This document shows positions 44,101 to 54,159 of a stretch of 64,000 nucleotides of DNA, piece by piece. Both the position numbers and the translations under genes were made by a program. Each line of letters starts with the position of its first letter. Position 1 is the first letter of the stretch. The stretch spans positions 37,332,507 through 37,396,506 of the forward strand of contig OX457046.1 in the NCBI GenBank assembly GCA_949752735.1, given 5' to 3'. The notes under the pieces are model-generated. The model searched no databases. It saw only the letters and a program-made list of their open reading frames with translations, and was not told where the DNA came from. The stretch is from Lumbricus terrestris (lineage: Eukaryota; Annelida; Clitellata; Crassiclitellata; Lumbricidae).

Positions 44101-47100
44101 ACTTACATAAGTACATGTAGAGGCATGATGCCAACACATGCAGACTTAGATATACATACAGACTCAGATTCAATCAAGTATTTATATAGCACCTTTTCAA
44201 GGAAACTAGTCAGAGGTGGTCCTGGCTCCAACACGGTCAAAAAAATTTTTAAACAAGTTTTCATTGATACCTATTTTACACATTTTATACCAGTACAGCA
44301 TTACATACATACAGACTCATAGGATGCATATGCATTTTACTTGTGCACAAATGTATTAGACACCATGTTTCCCAAACTATTGTCTGCTGGCCAAAATTGA
44401 CCTGGCATTTTATGTGACCTGTCAGAATTTTCTTCCTGCTGAAAAAATTTCAAACTATTTTGTTTGAGTGTAACAAGGTGTGAAAAACACAAGCACCAAC
44501 TTAGTCTATATTCACGGTGTTCAGTTTTAAAGTTTTGTTGACTCAATGTTGTGTTTCATTTGAGTCTAGAGTAAAATTGAGTTGGGTGACTCATTGTTTT
44601 CCATTTGTGTTTAGGATCAAAGTGATTCGAAGTGGAAGGAACTATGGTGTCGTTTGGAGTGCAGTGATCTGTTGGGCTGGTCGCAGATGGATGCAGTTGA
44701 CACTGGTGATCCAGCATTCAGAGTGTCGTTAGATCAGGTTTGGATAAAATGATTTCCATACAATTATATGTCAGGATTGCTTGGTCCTTTCTATGCATAT
44801 TTTTCAACCAATGGTGTGACAGAACCATTCATTCCTTCATTCATTGCATTTATATAGCAACCCTATTAGTGTGTCTTGCAGATTTCAGTGCTGCGAGCCC
44901 AGTCTAGGATCGTTGATGCGATTGTCTGCTACTTTGTGTGGTGGTGATATTTGCAGTTTGACCTCACTGTGTGTTAACAAAGACCATCCTCCTTTATCAA
45001 GGTTTGGTACTGGCACTGGCAGAGCGCAACCATTGGCGGAGTTGCTACTTTGTGTAAATGTTTCTAAAGCTGATATAGTTTGTAACGTGTTATGTAAGCG
45101 GCTTTGATGTGCTTAGTTATGAAAATTAACTTAGTATTTCTCATATTGAGGTAAATTTTGAGGAAATTCTGCTCTTAATGGCGATTTCTATGTACTGCTC
45201 AATAGTGCAGTGGTAAAGGTGCTGGACTGTCAGTCGGAAGCTCATGGTTCAATCCCCACCAGGGTCAAAATTTGTGTTGAGATATTATGGAAACGCAGTT
45301 GTTGGGAAGATGAAACGGCGAGGGAGAGGATTGACTATCTGCCCTCATGTGTCGTTGACCTGGCGTTATGGGAGGGCCTCCTCTTTGAGCTGCGCATGTT
45401 CCTTGGATCACCACTCTCTGGCACATTCTATGAACACTTAAACACTGTTCTTTTTGGCCAAGCTGCAGTCGGGAGCACCTCTGAGTAGTTCCTTGAAGAG
45501 GTGCTATACAAATGCTTGAATGAATGAATATGCGGAGGCTAAATGAAGTTGCTGACACTTCACCCATTGGTGTCGTAAGGCTAGCTTAAGAACTGCTCTT
45601 CTATTCTGTTGTGTTGATTGTTTAATTGTGGCAGGTTCAAAACAAGTCTTGGTCATTATTGGTGGCGCTGTTCTTTGCATTTGTTGATATAGGAAACCGA
45701 CGTCCAGAGACTTTCGTCGTCACACGAGGGCGACAAGAATGACCGATTTATCGTAACCACAAGGTTGGCGGCAGATCGAATCCTGCAATACGAGATGACC
45801 ACTGATGATTCAGAGGATCTTGATGGATGGTACAAAGCCCTGCTTCAACGTATCTGTGATCTCCGTAAGTATTGTTTTTTATGATTCTCATTAGGATACA
45901 GTTCTTACACACATTTTATGTATACATATATCGTGTGTTGAAATGAGGTGGTGGATTATTTAGAGTGCTTGCGTGTAATTAGGAGAATATGGGTAACTTC
46001 TAGAGTATTCCATCTCTCAAATTAGTTTTTACTGTATTTCTGCTGCTACCCTCATTTGTTCTAGACCTGGAAAGCATTATAATCTTTGTTTATTATTTGA
46101 ACCTGGCATTCATTACCATTATCCTAAACTTCGGCGTGAAACTCCGATTCAGTGTCCACACTGTAGTCGGGAGCGCTTCTGAGTAGAAACATGGAATGGG
46201 CGCTATAACAAGTGCTCATGCATAAACACCCTTTCCATTGGATCATTTAAAAACAGTATTTGCATTGGGTGAGGAATGCGTTCTTGTTTTTCAGGCGAAT
46301 GGAAGAACGCGTGCAAGTCGATCGCTGACGTTCCATCGACTCCGTTCAAGTTCAAGACTCTCGGTCGCAGCTTCTCCGTGAAAAAGAGCGAGTCGTTAGC
46401 GAGTGCTGGTGAGAGATGTCTTTCCAGTCTTTCCATTTGTACAGTAAATCAAACCCCCATGTAATGATGACCTTTCCATGTCTGTCATCTGATATATTTA
46501 AAAAAATTATATTGCTTGGTTGACAATTAGCATTGACTGCAGCCCTCCGATGTTGCCCTTAGCCGTTATTGTTGACTCATCAGCAGCAAGCTGAAATTGT
46601 TAGGCCCCCCTTGGAACATGGTCGATATATAACGACAAAGAATCTGTGGCTTGTAATGTGAAATTTAAAAGTGTGACTAGACCTGTTTTGTGCGATACTC
46701 TAAAGAAAAGCAAGAATCAATTAACTGTTTGGTTACTGTTGCACACTTTCAAGTATTATGTGATAGATTTCTTTAGCAGGGTTTGGTCCATCTTTGATTG
46801 GTTCTGTGCAGGGGATGGTGCCATAGTTGTCAGATTCTTATACAGATACTTGCTGATCTTGTTCTTTAGTTAACGATCTAATTCTTTTTGGATTACTAAA
46901 TTTTTTAAAATTTATTTAATGATTTTGTTCTTATTCAGATTCTTAATTGATCTTGTTCTTAAGTTAATGATCTTCTTTTTCAGATTCTTAATTTTGATAT
47001 CCTGTTCTTAAGTTAATGATCTAATTCTTTTTGGATTCCTAATAATCTTTTTATTTAATGATTTTGTTCTTATTCAGATTCTTAATTGAATTATCTTATC

Positions 47101-47286
47101 AGAATATCCTTAATGATCTTATTTGATCAGCCTAGGTTTTGTTTGTCTTGCGATGCAGATTCGCCAATGACGAGAATTCTCACACGACTTAACATCGATA
47201 TTCAACCTTCAGATAAGAGCAAAACACTGCAGATGTCATCGGTGCATTCTTCTACGGCTACGGAGAGCGGCAGCACGTTTGTTTGA
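37832..47286 (+). CDS. RTKN-like: Rhotekin-like protein, 12 exons
   Basis: Rhotekins are Rho-GTPase effectors that bind GTP-Rho through HR1 and act with septins and membranes at the cell cortex. Exons: 37832-38164, 39060-39259, 40589-40635 (tentative), 41559-41676, 42178-42328, 43010-43044, 43427-43527, 43906-44018, 44615-44737, 45693-45864, 46295-46408 and 47159-47286. Every junction is GT/AG and the phases match; the sum is 1635 nt, 544 residues plus stop. Order: basic Ser-rich N-terminal region, HR1, anillin-homology region, PH domain, short tail ending TFV. Diagnostic pieces match human RTKN/RTKN2 as recalled. The initiator Met lies in an unassigned upstream exon, and the proline-rich tail of vertebrate rhotekin is missing. 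Confidence 0.9.
38812..39000 (+). mobile_element. SINE family A in rhotekin intron
   Basis: B box AGTTCGAATCC, body GATGTGAAACTCCGAT, tail GGGAGCGCCTCTGAGTAGAA. It ends 60 bp before the HR1 exon. Confidence 0.75.
39060..39259 (+). CDS. RTKN-like: Rhotekin exon: HR1 Rho-binding domain
   Basis: Encodes LRQKIEHEMRMTEGTAKLL and NAYMSELESQKA, the HR1 antiparallel coiled coil that binds Rho. The acceptor is TAACTGAAG and the donor ACACAG|GTTAAT, phase 2. Confidence 0.92.
39270..40588. other. Rhotekin intron, no other gene seen
   Basis: AT-rich. A 75-codon open frame at 39755-39982 has no recognisable content. Confidence 0.5.
40589..40635 (+). CDS. RTKN-like: Tentative 47-nt rhotekin micro-exon
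   Basis: Encodes CRIADVWIMRVDWIK, aligning with the ISDxRIPLxW start of the anillin-homology region. The acceptor is GAAAATAG and the donor AAAT|GTATAT. It converts the phase-2 end of the HR1 exon to the phase-1 start needed by the next exon. Without such an exon the frame breaks. Confidence 0.5.
40740..40900 (-). mobile_element. LINE 3' tail remnant in intron
   Basis: The GCTCAGGAGCGCTCCTGACT region and GAGCAAACCATATAGG match 2094-2230 on the same strand. TTTATGTAGCACCCCTT is the reverse of the shared tail. Confidence 0.5.
41559..41676 (+). CDS. RTKN-like: Rhotekin exon: anillin-homology region 1
   Basis: RHYAAFCLLRLGSTVCDTSL and DRKTTELSFDDVIT match the RRYAIFCLFKMG-type segment. Acceptor CTTCTTCCAG, donor ACCTT|GTAAGT. 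Confidence 0.92.
41820..42125. mobile_element. Intronic copy of GGGGCCGTCCAT-type MITE
   Basis: AACAGTAAACCGTAACAA, TTGACAAAAATAAATAGTGG and ACGAGTTGCAACAGGGG match the interior of 47500-47838. The left terminus is lost. Confidence 0.6.
42178..42328 (+). CDS. RTKN-like: Rhotekin exon: anillin-homology region 2
   Basis: EATDNKFEVQLEVYLHRICC then KRLSDISNSVGKRLSG, matching the FELRLELY segment and following basic loop. Acceptor TTATTTAG, donor GGAATT|GTAAGA. Confidence 0.92.
42355..42656. mobile_element. hAT-type MITE in rhotekin intron, 302 bp
   Basis: Ends CAGTGGTTCCCAACC and GGTTGGGAACCGCTG. Flanks CGCTGTAT (42347-42354) and CACTATAT (42657-42664) match at 6 of 8, both differences G to A. 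Confidence 0.85.
43010..43044 (+). CDS. RTKN-like: Rhotekin 35-nt micro-exon
   Basis: Encodes AEDPADQKDVLL in the anillin-homology loop. Acceptor TTTTTTTAG, donor CTCTT|GTAAGT, phases 0 and 2. Confidence 0.8.
43427..43527 (+). CDS. RTKN-like: Rhotekin exon: anillin-homology region 3
   Basis: GPRFDCIARATLSMKDADGS matches the GPRYHLLAHTTLTL segment. Acceptor CTCTGACAG, donor CCAAG|GTCGGA. Confidence 0.92.
43906..44018 (+). CDS. RTKN-like: Rhotekin exon: anillin-homology end to PH start
   Basis: FGLMLFGNFCCRVAVQPSCL matches LPLYGxxCCRLxAQP, then GWLYVR begins the PH domain. Acceptor TTTCTATAG, donor TTCGG|GTAAGA. Confidence 0.93.
44160..44310 (-). mobile_element. LINE tail fragment in intron
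   Basis: TTTATATAGCACCTTTTCAA and TCAGAGGTGGTCCTGG are the reverse complement of the shared LINE/SINE tail. Confidence 0.5.
44615..44737 (+). CDS. RTKN-like: Rhotekin exon: PH domain part 1
   Basis: KWKELWCRLECSDLLGW aligns with the W-x-x-L-x-C-V-L-x-G strand of the PH domain. Acceptor TGTGTTTAG, donor GATCAG|GTTTGG. Confidence 0.9.
45203..45531 (+). mobile_element. SINE with a different tRNA-like head
   Basis: The head CAGTGGTAAAGGTGCTGGACT with B box GGTTCAATCCC differs from family A. The tail GTCGGGAGCACCTCTGAGTA, GAGGTGCTATACAAATGCTT and (GAAT)n is the same. It lies in the rhotekin intron before 45693. Confidence 0.75.
45693..45864 (+). CDS. RTKN-like: Rhotekin exon: PH domain part 2
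   Basis: NDRFIVTTRLAADRILQYEM and DLDGWYKALLQRICDL match the end of the PH domain, with its invariant Trp in the C-terminal helix. Acceptor TTGATATAG, donor CTCC|GTAAGT. Confidence 0.92.
46126..46226 (+). mobile_element. SINE family A tail fragment in intron
   Basis: CGGCGTGAAACTCCGATTCA to GGGCGCTATAACAAGTGCTC, 68 bp before exon 46295. Confidence 0.75.
46295..46408 (+). CDS. RTKN-like: Rhotekin exon: post-PH segment
   Basis: EWKNACKSIADVPSTPFKFK matches the SQWKxCCxEIM segment directly after the rhotekin PH domain. Acceptor GTTTTTCAG, donor GTGCTG|GTGAGA. Confidence 0.92.
47159..47286 (+). CDS. RTKN-like: Rhotekin terminal exon
   Basis: SPMTRILTRLNIDIQPSDK and a Ser/Thr-rich end, TGA at 47284-47286. 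Acceptor CGATGCAG. The last residues TFV resemble a PDZ-binding end, which vertebrate rhotekins also carry in a different form. Confidence 0.85.
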
Positions 47287-48027
47287 AGACCAAAATCATT
47301 AATGGGCAAGGACGGCGGTACTGTAATTATATACTGGTTGGTTTTTGACCAGAGGAACTGACATATGATGATGTGTCTTTGATCATTTGTGTGAGCATAC
47401 GTATGTTTGTGACTCTGCGGAGATTGTATGAATGATCGTTTTAGCTGTAGTGAATCTCAGATTAAACAGTTTATTTGTGCAGAAGACAATCCGGACGAAG
47501 GGGCCGTCCATAAATTACATACTCGGGAAGGGGTCTTGACAAAAATGTTTGTATGCAAAATAAATTTCTAATTATGATGTCCATATAGCTTATTTATAAC
47601 TGTTTTATCCTAAAGTCGTCCGATAGCATTTGATTACTTTATAATGAAATTCAGATCTAAACAGTAAAGCATAGCAGTTGACAAATTGTAGTTGGCAAAT
47701 ACGATTTTTAACAATAATAAATAGTAGAGAAGCTGATTTTGTACATATGTATGCGGGGGTTCCACAAAATGTACGAGTTGCAAGAGGGGAGGGGCCGCAA
47801 GTACGATTTTTTGCGTATGTGATATATGGATGGGCCCTAAACTGGGAATCATTTAGAACTGCAATTCAGACATTGATCTAACTTATTGACCAATTGTGAA
47901 TCTGCTGCCTTTGTTCCAGTTGTGAATGAGTATAGTAGTTGTAAATGAGTATAGCAGTTTTAAATGAGTATAGTAGTTGAAATTGCTGCAGAGTTTATAA
48001 TTATAACAGGCACGATATTGAAATAAA
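47287..48027 (+). other. RTKN-like: Probable rhotekin 3' UTR
   Basis: AATAAA occurs near 47559 and 48021. The true end cannot be told from sequence alone. A MITE lies inside. Confidence 0.4.
47500..47838. mobile_element. GGGGCCGTCCAT-type MITE
   Basis: The left GGGGCCGTCCATAAATTACA and right ATATATGGATGGGCCC are imperfect inverted repeats of about 26 bp. No clear target duplication. Confidence 0.75.
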
Positions 48028-49059
48028 ACTATGGTGTGATATATTGAGAATCATATGAGCTTGTTAAAAAGTTTGACACAGGTTTTTAAATTGCTTTCGC
48101 GGAACTGAACCTTCCTGAGTTTTGTTGGTAGGAAAACATCTCAAGTGCCACAGAGTGCAAGAGCAATTAGTGGCTTTCAGGCTATCAGGAAGTTTGCATT
48201 TCAGCTGCTTAGATTATTTTGCGATCAATAGTACGGCTGTGGTAAGACTGGTGTGGGATCAGTGCTCATGTGTTTGCGTTATTGGTACGAGGACGTTTAT
48301 TTTCAATGTTTGAACATGCTTCATAGACATAGAGTGCACTGTTTGTATGGTATTACTAAAGTACTGCATGTTTGTGTTTCCAGGAAGTGTACTTCTTGCA
48401 TGAGTGGTTTGAATTTTTACTTGCCGATCTAACTTTGCATCGTTGCTATAACTTATATGCCTGTGTGTGTTCTTGACAATTTGTATAGCTCCTTTTCAGA
48501 GTTTTGTGAAGATACTATAATGATATTTTTGATGATAAGCCTTTGTATATGTGTATTTGCAGGTGTGTGTAGGTGTTGATATCATGCAGACTTTTCGCAC
48601 GTAGTTTCTTTTACGCATTTTTTATTGTGCTAGTTGTTTACCTTGTATAATAATAGGTTCTTTAGGTTTATTTTTGGGACACTTCAGAGAGACAGAACTT
48701 TTTGCTGACTGACAAACGTTATTAACATTCTTGGTAGAAATTCCGTCTTACTCATTAGAGACTAGTTTTTTGTAAGAATGGCATGTGCTATCTAGTTAAT
48801 GATGAAAATTATGTAGTATAATAATTGATTATATAGAAGAACTTTATAGGAGATGGGCTTGAATAAGTCGTTTCATCTTGGCCAACATGGCATTAATATC
48901 CATTATCCATGGCTGTTGATTTATGATGATGATAAGAACAATTATGATTTTTTTATTAGCCTGTTGTGTTGAGTTTAACGTTATTACCAAGCTTTGGTAA
49001 GTTTGAGCCTGAGGCATGGGTAGAGATTTCTACAGTTTTATCCACTGTTTATTCAAAAT
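48028..49059. other. No gene seen
   Basis: T-rich unique-looking sequence after rhotekin, no coding support on either strand. Confidence 0.5.
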
Positions 49060-49400
49060 GAGCAATTTTGTTAAGATGACAGCTTAAAATGTTACCATTA
49101 CAGCATGCAAATTAAAACCATTGTAAACAATGGGGAGGGAGCATTTGTCAAAGTCTTGAAACACGTCTCTGAGCACTGAAATTATGAGGATTTGTTTAAA
49201 ATTGCAGCTTTAAATGTTACCAAATGTTACAGTGTGGAAATTTTAAACAATGCACTTTTCTTATCTTAAGCCACGACTATTGGCACTCAATGATGAGTCA
49301 TTTTGTCAAAATTACAGCCTAAAATGCATTACTGTTGAAATGTGGAAATTAAAAAACAATGGGAAGGGGCACATCCCCTCCCAAAACCTCCCTTGCTTGA
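49060..49400 (+). repeat. ~125-bp tandem repeat block, about 3 units
   Basis: AAGATGACAGCTTAAAATGT, TTACAGCATGCAAATT and GAGCACTGAAATTATGA match 20975-21800. It ends GGGGCACATCCCCTCCC followed by CTCAGTGATCATCCTTC, as the other block does. Confidence 0.8.
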
Positions 49401-49499
49401 TGCCTCGTGCCTCAGTGATCATCCTTCAGCCCCTCATTCGTCCTGAAACCCAGGACCAAGTACCCACTATGGTCTGAAGTACTTCACTTGGTTTACAGA

Positions 49500-50860
49500 A
49501 CCCTACAACAATTAATTTGGCGGTTTCTTTTAAATTGAATTTTTTTATGAATTAATTAAATATTTTCTGGAATTTCATCAATTATTCACCTCTCAAGTTC
49601 CATATAGTATCAGTTTGTCTCTGAGTATACGATACTTTTATCCATTTTGCTGGCAGGGTTTGAGGGGCAGATTATGTTATAATAATTGTATTATAGTATA
49701 CTCATCTGTATGTAATATTAATAATTGTATTATAATACAATAATCTCTAATACAATATTGATAATAATTGTGTTATAATACAATAATCTCTAATGTAATA
49801 TTAATATTTGTACTATAATGCAATAATATAATTTAATATTCATATTATAATACAATAATCCAATTAATGCAATATTAATAATAATAATTTAGATGATAGT
49901 TTTTCCATTCACTCATTCAGAAAATTTTTATAGCGCCTCAAGTTTCTACTCTCTTTGCACTAGACAATATGATATTAAAATTGTCATTAAAACGAATAAC
50001 CTTAGCATGACTTAGCGGTTTAGCCAAACCCAAAGGTTGTCTAATTTTGTCAATAACTCCAGATGAGGTGTGTTTAGGGCTGATGACAAACAATTCGTCA
50101 GAGGAAAGAAACCAGTGAATTATTCTTACGGGAAGCAGTAGGCCTAAATAAAAGCTGTTTGAACAAGAAGCGCTGAAAATCAAAATCCCCAAACCATTAA
50201 CTGTCAAGTTCTGCATAACAAAGCATTGTTACACAGAAAATAAATCCTTTGGCCTATTATGCCCATTGTGCTTGTATTGTGATAGAAGTATATAGGCCTA
50301 GCTATTCAGAGTAAAAACGAAGACTGCCTGTCCATGTAAAGTTGTAAACAGGATGGTCGCCCATGAAAGCTATAGGCCTAAAGTAGAGCGCTGTGGTCTT
50401 AGTTTCGAATTTTATATTTACTCGTATTTACTGCATAATTAATATAATTATCTTCCCTCAATTATGATTTTATTGATCTGGCCGTTTTACTTAGATCTCG
50501 CCTTCATCGCTTACTTGCTTGGCGCACTGAGTCATATAAGATGGGACTGATAGTAATTTCTATCGATGGCAAAGGCCTCAGTTGTCGTAAGGTGGCATCC
50601 ATCCATCCATGAGATTATACAATAAATTGACATGTAGGTTATCTCGACTATAATACAATTGGATTTATTACGTTGCATCACGCAAATTCGACGTCTAATT
50701 TCGAGCCAGCAACAATTTGTTTGCTTTGTTGAAGTCTTTGAAGACCTATTCACACTATGCGCCCCACCCACGACCACTACCCTGTCGTACGTGGTTATAT
50801 GCTAGCCGTATAGCGCCGAATTAGTCTCTCAAGGTATCAGACGCATCTATGCAACCCGTT
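49500..50860. other. AT-rich intergenic sequence
   Basis: An ATAATAC-rich low-complexity patch (49676-49880) and a reverse LINE tail start (TTTTTATAGCGCCTCAAG near 49925). No gene was assigned. Confidence 0.5.
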
Positions 50861-50899
50861 TAGAAATTCAAAATGCGAACGCATGTAACGTTCCGTTGC

Positions 50900-51000
50900 A
50901 CTGGATTAAAAAGTTCCACGTGATCGAGGCCGCGTGCGATTGGTTCGACTTCGAATCGAAGTTTTTGAATTGACCAATGAAAGTCCCGCGTGCGTAAATG
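50900..51000. promoter_or_regulatory. CpG-rich CACGTG/CCAAT patch
   Basis: TTCCACGTGATCGAGG, GCGATTGGTTCG and TTGACCAATGAAAG lie within 100 bp. Promoter function is speculative; no gene starts nearby. Confidence 0.25.
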
Positions 51001-51407
51001 CATGAGGGTCGGATAAGGATCAAGGGCGGTCCTGGGCGGATACAGGAATTTTCGAGGGGGGAGGGGCAAAATTTTCGGTATTGGGCAGGGGAAAATTTTC
51101 ATCTTAAAAAATTTGACCTTTTTTGTAGTGCGGAATTACTCATGGGGGGGGACGTCAACTTTCCGAGCCAGAATAGCTGGTCAAAAATCAAGAAATTTCT
51201 AAATTTGAAACCTGAAAGCAAATCGACTAGTTACAGCGGGTGCGCATAGGCGCAACCACCCTATGGGACCCACGGGACGCGTCCCCCAACTTTTGAGTGG
51301 TCCCTTAACTTTATAATTATGATCCCCCAACTTTTAGGACGTGATTCATTTGGTCCCCCTCAACTTTTAGGTAGGGTTGCCAGGCAGCCTTGAGAAAATT
51401 ACCGGAC

Positions 51408-51414
<7 letters not shown>

Positions 51415-51466
<52 letters not shown>
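51415..51466. repeat. (AT)n microsatellite
   Basis: About 50 bp of TA repeats inside the middle element. Confidence 0.95.
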
Positions 51467-51467
<1 letters not shown>

Positions 51468-51803
51468 CATGTAATGCCGTGGCAGCTGTCCAGCTTCATT
51501 TGGCCATGCAGGCTAGATAAAAAAAAAGTGTCTTCCGTGATTTCGCTTATGGGAGGTCCGTAGACCTATCTCAGGGAAGGATTGAATATAGGAACCCTTG
51601 TCTATCTAGAATGCAACGGCTAGAAATCTGATATACTGCAACCCTGCATGTCGTCATGCATGAAAAGCTGATTGTGCGTGGGAGATAAATAGTCTGATGA
51701 CAGATGCCACCCTTGTGATGTTGAGACAAGTCTTGGGAAGGTGGGAGAGGTCGGAGCAGTTGGCGATGGGCCAAGATTAGTGGAGTCAATTGATGCATTG
51801 CCT

Positions 51804-52255
51804 GTGTCACGAAATAGAGTATCCCCGTATTAATTGTATCCCCCCAAATTAAAAAAAGTCGAAAAAACCGCTTCCGCGTGTATTTTGTTCTGCAAATTAA
51901 TTTTCATCTGCTTTATTTTGAACAATGACACTAACAGGTATGTTTATTCCTACTAGATAATCTGTTTTGCCCTGTTTTCAGAGCACTTAAAACATTTAAA
52001 ACACTTAAGAACACCCAGAGTCACTATATAAAGTCGAGTTGCCTTTATCTGAGCATTGATTAGGACACTTAAAACAATTAGAGTCACTTTAAATTTTGAT
52101 TACAGCATAAATGTTTTTATTATGCGCATTTTTCAAAAAAGGGGATAGGATGGTTTATCCCTCCGGATAGTATAGACCGGTTAATTCCATCCGGGGGATA
52201 GATTAATTCATCCCCCCCGGATAGCTTTCAGGGGGTATACTCCGTTTCGTGTCAC
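51804..52255. mobile_element. MITE with GTGTCACGAAA ends, copy 2
   Basis: Nearly identical to 16815-17263 over about 450 bp, ending CTCCGTTTCGTGTCAC. Innermost level of the nest. Confidence 0.85.
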
Positions 52256-52870
52256 CTGATATGCAGACCTGCACGGGGAGGACTAAGCAGCCAACTACAG
52301 TAAAAATGGAGGGAGGGACTACAATATGCAGGGTAGAACTAATTTGAGGTATGGTGTATATGAAGAATTCTGGAGCAGTGAGTCAGTGACATTCATCGTG
52401 TTGGTAGACATATTATCGGATGACTTGTAGGCCTACAGTTGAATGGCTGGTTTGGCTTGTCTCCAGTTAGGTCAATATACTTATGTAGCCAGCCAAAGTA
52501 AGCAACAGCATTTCATCTATCTGTCTCACTGTGTACACCTACCACGTTTCTCAGGCTGACTGCACTTGAAGAGACAGAAATCGCAAACAAAATTATTCTT
52601 TTTATGGACCCAAGAAACTACCTCCAACACTTTTTGCTAGCAATAATTATTTACCGGACACCACCATGTCCGGTAATGCGTGAAATTTCTAACCGGACGG
52701 ATTGTGCAAATACCGGACTGTCCGGTTCATTACCGGACGTCTGGCAACCCTACTTTTAGGACGTGATTGCACCTATGCGGGTGAGGGTTGATTCGCAAAC
52801 AGTCGTTGACGACATAGGCCTATAGGTTATAACTTATAAGCCTACTTTGAATTCTTACTTAGTCCATATT

Positions 52871-53081
52871 ACGTCGCCTTGCAGCCGAAGGGTTGCAGGT
52901 TCGAATCCACCTCAAGTCGCCGCGTAGGGACCTTGGGCATGTCCTTCACTCGCAATTACTCAGCGCTTCGGCTTGAAACTCCGATGCAGTGTCCGCGCTG
53001 TAGTAGGGAGCGCCTCTGAGTAGTGAGATTGAATGGGCGCTATAACAATTAAGTGCACATACAAACATACGTAGTTTCAGT
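52871..53081 (+). mobile_element. SINE family A
   Basis: GCAGGTTCGAATCCACCTC, GTAGGGACCTTGGGC, GGGAGCGCCTCTGAGTAGTG and GGGCGCTATAACAATTAAGT. Confidence 0.8.
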
Positions 53082-53089
53082 TTAACGAT

Positions 53090-53230
53090 CAACGACATTG
53101 TGTGATTACAAAGATCATTAGCGCCACCCTCCTTCTTTATCCAGACTTGGGACTGGCACTAGAGGAGTGCAACCGCGGTAGGTCTACGGTTATTAATTGT
53201 CATTGTTCGCAGCCGTCATCGACGAAAATA
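53090..53230. repeat. Fragment of the dispersed repeat family
   Basis: AACGATCAACGACATTGTGT and GACTTGGGACTGGCACT match 2985-3060 and 13435-13515. A similar scrap lies at 44990-45030. Confidence 0.6.
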
Positions 53231-53559
53231 AAAGCATCTATAGGCTCTATTTCAAACAACTTGCCGATTAATCCTAATTAACAGCACTTAAACTGCCCTT
53301 AGGCCTAATTGTCATAGTTCATCGGCAATTTTGTTGACGTCATCTTAATCATCAGTTAACGTAATACAATAGACCTAATTAGCCGTCTTTATATTTGCCT
53401 CTTTGATTTCTTTGCAGTGACGTAGACCAATTATGCATTCCTTGTCAAATGTTTACGATGACGTAGTTCTATTATTATCATTTGAAACAATTGCTGATTG
53501 TGACATTGCTTATAATAATTAGGCTACATTATATTGTAGGTAAACATCTGACACCATGG

Positions 53560-53860
53560 GGCGTAAGCAATAATTATTTATAACCGATTCCCGGTTGTTA
53601 GCTGAAGGAACATCCATCTGGAATGACCTCATTTCAAAGCTGTGTTTATTGACCTACATCTGACCAATCAAACTGTTTCATAAATCTGTCGTCTTTCTGT
53701 TTCCGTGGCTGGGCTGAGAGCGCTCCTGAGTAGTTTTCCGAAGGGGCGCCCCATAGAAAATGATACAATGAATGAATGAATGGATGGATGGATGGGTGAA
53801 TGAATGAATGAATGAATGAATGGATGAATGAATGAATGAATGGATGAATGAAACACGTCC
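53560..53860 (+). mobile_element. LINE 3' end fragment with tail
   Basis: CCATCTGGAATGACCTCATT and GACCAATCAAACTGTTTCAT match 7350-7415. Then GCTGAGAGCGCTCCTGAGTA and a (GAAT)n/(GGAT)n tail. Confidence 0.65.
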
Positions 53861-53931
53861 CCAAATTAATGGAAACCTCTGGTAACATAATTGTGGGCGC
53901 TATAAACAATGTGTTTTTTTCGCGCAAAGTT

Positions 53932-54150
53932 TGTTTTTATGTGCACTTGTATATAGCGCCCCTTCACGCTCTCTACTCAGAGGCGCTCCCGAATGCAGAG
54001 CGGACACTGCATCGGAGTTTCACGCCGAAGCGCTGAGCAATTTCGAGTGAAGGACTTGCCCAAGGTCCATACGCGGCGACTTGAGGTGGATTCGAACCTC
54101 GAACCTTCCGGCTTCAAGGCAACGACACCACCACTACGCCACCGCGCCCC
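53932..54150 (-). mobile_element. SINE family A
   Basis: A well-preserved minus-strand copy. Head at 54150, B box GGTTCGAATCC near 54085-54100, tail at 53941-53965. Confidence 0.85.
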
Positions 54151-54159
54151 ACGGTGGGC

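Larger units (their letters stand above)
51372..52752. mobile_element. Middle element of the nest, 1381 bp
   Basis: The ends TAGGGTTGCCAGGCAG and CGTCTGGCAACCCTA are inverted repeats. Perfect flanking CTTTTAGG (51364-51371 and 52753-52760). ACCGGAC motifs repeat near both ends. No transposase is readable. Confidence 0.92.
51245..52777. mobile_element. Outer hAT-type MITE of a three-level nest
   Basis: Ends CATAGGCGCAACC and GATTGCACCTATG. Flanks CGGGTGCG (51237-51244) and CGGGTGAG (52778-52785) match at 7 of 8. Same family as 34896-35202. Split by the element at 51372-52752. Confidence 0.85.
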
